In this document: positions 4,941-5,668 of the stretch, piece by piece
Layout: each line of letters opens with the position of its first letter
How positions within the stretch are numbered: the stretch's first letter is position 1
NCBI GenBank assembly: GCA_964483025.1
Contig: CAYZZT010000039.1
Coordinates: 1 to 5,668, forward strand
Source: CAIZIN01 sp964483025
GTDB lineage: Bacteria; Patescibacteriota; Minisyncoccia; Phycocordibacterales; CAIZIN01
DNA: 5,668 nucleotides
Reading direction: 5' to 3'
Notes under the pieces: model-generated
The model's input: only the letters and a program-made list of their open reading frames with translations
Told to the model about the DNA's origin: nothing
Database searches by the model: none
Position numbers and translations under genes: made by a program

Positions 4941-5017
4941 TGTTTTGTTTACATCTTTTTTAGAATGTATACAAAGTATATATGTTTGTATAAATTAAGT
5001 CAAGCAATATATACAAA
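4925..5017. promoter_or_regulatory. Four TATACAAA boxes around the fic promoter (putative operators)
   Basis: The octamer occurs at 4968-4975 and 5010-5017 as TATACAAA, and at 4925-4932 and 4985-4992 as its complement TTTGTATA. The 4968 and 4985 boxes form an inverted pair with a 9-base gap that straddles the -10 element. The 4968 and 5010 boxes are direct repeats (both TATACAAAGT) 42 bases apart, about four helical turns. The 4925 box lies within codons 3-6 of fic. The arrangement suits a repressor, possibly the Fic protein's own winged helix. This is inference from pattern. Confidence 0.55.
4975..5003 (-). promoter_or_regulatory. Strong sigma-70-type promoter of fic
   Basis: On the minus strand TTGACT (5003-4998) and TATACT (4980-4975) are separated by 17 bases. 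Transcription should start near 4968, giving a 28-base leader with no clear Shine-Dalgarno before the ATG at 4940. It is the best -35/-10 pair on this strand. Confidence 0.8.
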
Positions 5018-5039
5018 GTTTGCAATTCCTAATAAAGAC

Positions 5040-5060
5040 TTACCTTGAAGCAAATTTCAT
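5040..5060 (-). CDS. Hexapeptide micro-ORF behind the only strong Shine-Dalgarno
   Basis: GGAGG (5070 to 5066) stands five bases before an ATG at 5060. The frame encodes only MKFASR before TAA. The ATG shares its A with the stop of the preceding 23-codon frame (TAATG), the classic arrangement for translational coupling. It may be a leader peptide, the remnant of a lost gene, or chance. It is separated from fic by the fic promoter. Confidence 0.2.
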   Translation of the reverse strand: MKFASR

Positions 5061-5131
5061 TAATTCCTCCAAATCCCCTTTTCATATTTTTTAATAAACC
5101 CCAACACTTTAGCTTTTGAATAGAATTTCAT
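5060..5131 (-). CDS. Possible 23-residue basic micro-protein in the promoter repeat
   Basis: An ATG at 5131 lies nine bases after the TGATATAAT box of repeat copy C, so its mRNA would be nearly leaderless. The frame runs 23 codons, begins MKFYSKAKVLGF and continues with a basic, amphipathic tail ending IWRN before TAA. It ends in TAATG overlap with the hexapeptide frame. The equivalent frame in copy B reads IKLYSKAKI and then stops, with an ATA in place of ATG. So the frame may be the 5' relic of a gene carried along with its promoter. I do not recognise a family. Confidence 0.25.
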   Translation of the reverse strand: MKFYSKAKVLGFIKKYEKGIWRN

Positions 5132-5196
5132 ATGAGAATATTATATCACAGATGTTTTTTAAATTATGAAATCAAAGGTTCTCGACACTTTTTCCG
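5108..5196 (-). repeat. Dispersed promoter repeat, copy C (both modules joined)
   Basis: 5108-5153 matches copy B (43 of 46) and 5140-5196 matches copy A, so this copy links the two partial ones and shows the full unit of about 89 bases. It contains TGATATAAT on the minus strand (5148 to 5140) and the decayed AAAGGT palindrome at 5174-5193. It continues directly into copy 2 of the GAGT-run repeat at 5196. Confidence 0.75.
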
Positions 5197-5233
5197 AGTT
5201 TTTTTTGACTACCGAGAGCCTTGCTCTGCTACC
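5196..5233. repeat. Dispersed repeat with GAGAGC-CTT-GCTCT hairpin, copy 2
   Basis: It matches 3500-3536: GAG, eight T (seven in copy 1), GACTACCGAGAGCC, then TTGCTCTG and a CTACC end instead of GTACC. The inner stem AGAGC/GCTCT is kept. It ends two bases before the stop codon of the last membrane-protein gene and could act as that gene's 3' hairpin, though no U-tract follows on that strand. Confidence 0.7.
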
Positions 5234-5235
5234 CA

Positions 5236-5559
5236 TTATTTTTTTAAGATTTTATAAAAGACAAAAAGTATCATGGTGATAGCCAAGAAAAAAATAACTA
5301 TAACTGTTATTTTTTCTAAAAATATATCATACTCAGACTGAACACTCAGCGTAAATTGCATTATGGCTATAATAATTTGTATCACAGCAAACAAGCCGAG
5401 AATCTTCGAAAAATATGACGTACTTTTATTAAATTCCTCAAAACGTCTTCTAGTTAATTCTTCTGATGCAAGTGGCGCATACTGTGGATTAATTTCATCA
5501 ATCCAATTTTTAAGCTGTTCATCTGTAGCTTCTTGTAATTTTGGTGAAAAGTTTGGCAT
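5236..5559 (-). CDS. Small two-helix membrane protein, function unknown
   Basis: The 107-residue protein has a soluble N-terminal part (1-50) and two hydrophobic helices at about 52-72 and 81-104, with a short charged loop between (SEYDIFLEK) and a basic KILKK end. This predicts an inner-membrane hairpin with both ends on the same side, probably cytoplasmic. The N-terminal part, with LQEATDEQLKNWIDEI followed by PQYAPLASEELTRRR, is charged and helical. Similar leader segments ending in an ELTRR-type motif occur before membrane helices in many small uncharacterised bacterial proteins. There is no catalytic motif. The ATG has no Shine-Dalgarno nearby (an AGGA is about 20 bases upstream) and the adjacent leader is AT-rich. 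A TATAAT at 5644-5639 could start a transcript with a leader of about 70 bases. Confidence 0.65.
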   Translation of the reverse strand: MPNFSPKLQEATDEQLKNWIDEINPQYAPLASEELTRRRFEEFNKSTSYFSKILGLFAVIQIIIAIMQFTLSVQSEYDIFLEKITVIVIFFLAITMILFVFYKILKK

Positions 5560-5594
5560 GTTTGATTATTAATTATTAAATTCCTGCCCCAGTA

Positions 5595-5615
5595 CTCTAG
5601 ATTCTTTTACTAGAG
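5595..5615. repeat. Hairpin in the upstream region of the membrane-protein gene
   Basis: CTCTAG (5595-5600) and CTAGAG (5610-5615) are perfect inverted arms around nine bases. The stem lies between a candidate -10 box (5644-5639) and the ATG at 5559, so it would be in the 5' leader. It may be a leader structure or the terminator of an upstream unit. The evidence is modest. Confidence 0.35.
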
Positions 5616-5653
5616 GCAAAGACTTTCTTACTTTGAATATTATATACCCAAAT

Positions 5654-5667
5654 ACACAAAAACTCCC
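5654..5667. repeat. Third copy of the ACACAAAAACTCCC motif, cut by the window edge
   Basis: The 14 bases are identical to 3480-3493 and 3731-3744, where they form the left arm of terminator hairpins. The window ends right after it, so the right arm would lie outside. It suggests another terminator or repeat unit just beyond the edge. Confidence 0.55.
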
Positions 5668-5668
5668 T

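Noticed and set aside
5363..5572. 69-codon plus-strand frame
   Set aside because: It is antisense to the two-helix membrane protein, with no motif support.

Overview
This AT-rich window carries six protein genes, all on the minus strand, and one well-supported noncoding RNA gene on the plus strand. The genes use the standard code, with TAA or TAG stops. They have almost no Shine-Dalgarno sequences, and several have extended -10 promoters lying almost on the start codon. The intergenic DNA is full of short repeats and hairpins. With a MliC-META lipoprotein-like gene, this suggests a small-genome environmental bacterium, possibly of the candidate phyla radiation (Patescibacteria). That placement is inference from style, not from a marker gene.

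Layout: 1-185 is non-coding and holds one copy of a promoter-bearing repeat and a REP-like palindrome. A strong hairpin (186-213) follows, then a membrane-anchored MliC-META protein (224-1003). Next is a probable two-gene unit: a 100-residue coiled-coil protein (2218-2520) and, downstream of it, a plasmid pRiA4b ORF-3-like protein (1092-2171). A plus-strand RNA gene with its own promoter, rod-like fold and intrinsic terminator (about 2657-2788) converges on a DUF3800 gene (2800-3447, or 3468 with a GTG start). After a 300-base stretch of repeats and hairpins comes a class II Fic AMP-transferase gene (3786-4940), preceded by a strong promoter surrounded by TATACAAA boxes. A second repeat-rich stretch (4941-5235) holds two overlapping micro-ORFs. 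The last gene is a two-helix membrane protein (5236-5559).

The most interesting unit is the structured RNA next to the DUF3800 gene. DUF3800 proteins have conserved acidic residues of an RNase H-like type, and comparative genomics has reported several unrelated structured RNA families beside DUF3800 genes, with function unknown. The locus here looks like such a protein-RNA pair, placed among typical accessory genes (Fic, pRiA4b ORF-3-like, coiled coil). The second theme is a set of dispersed intergenic repeats that carry TGATATAAT promoters and terminator hairpins. These may distribute ready-made transcription signals between genes.
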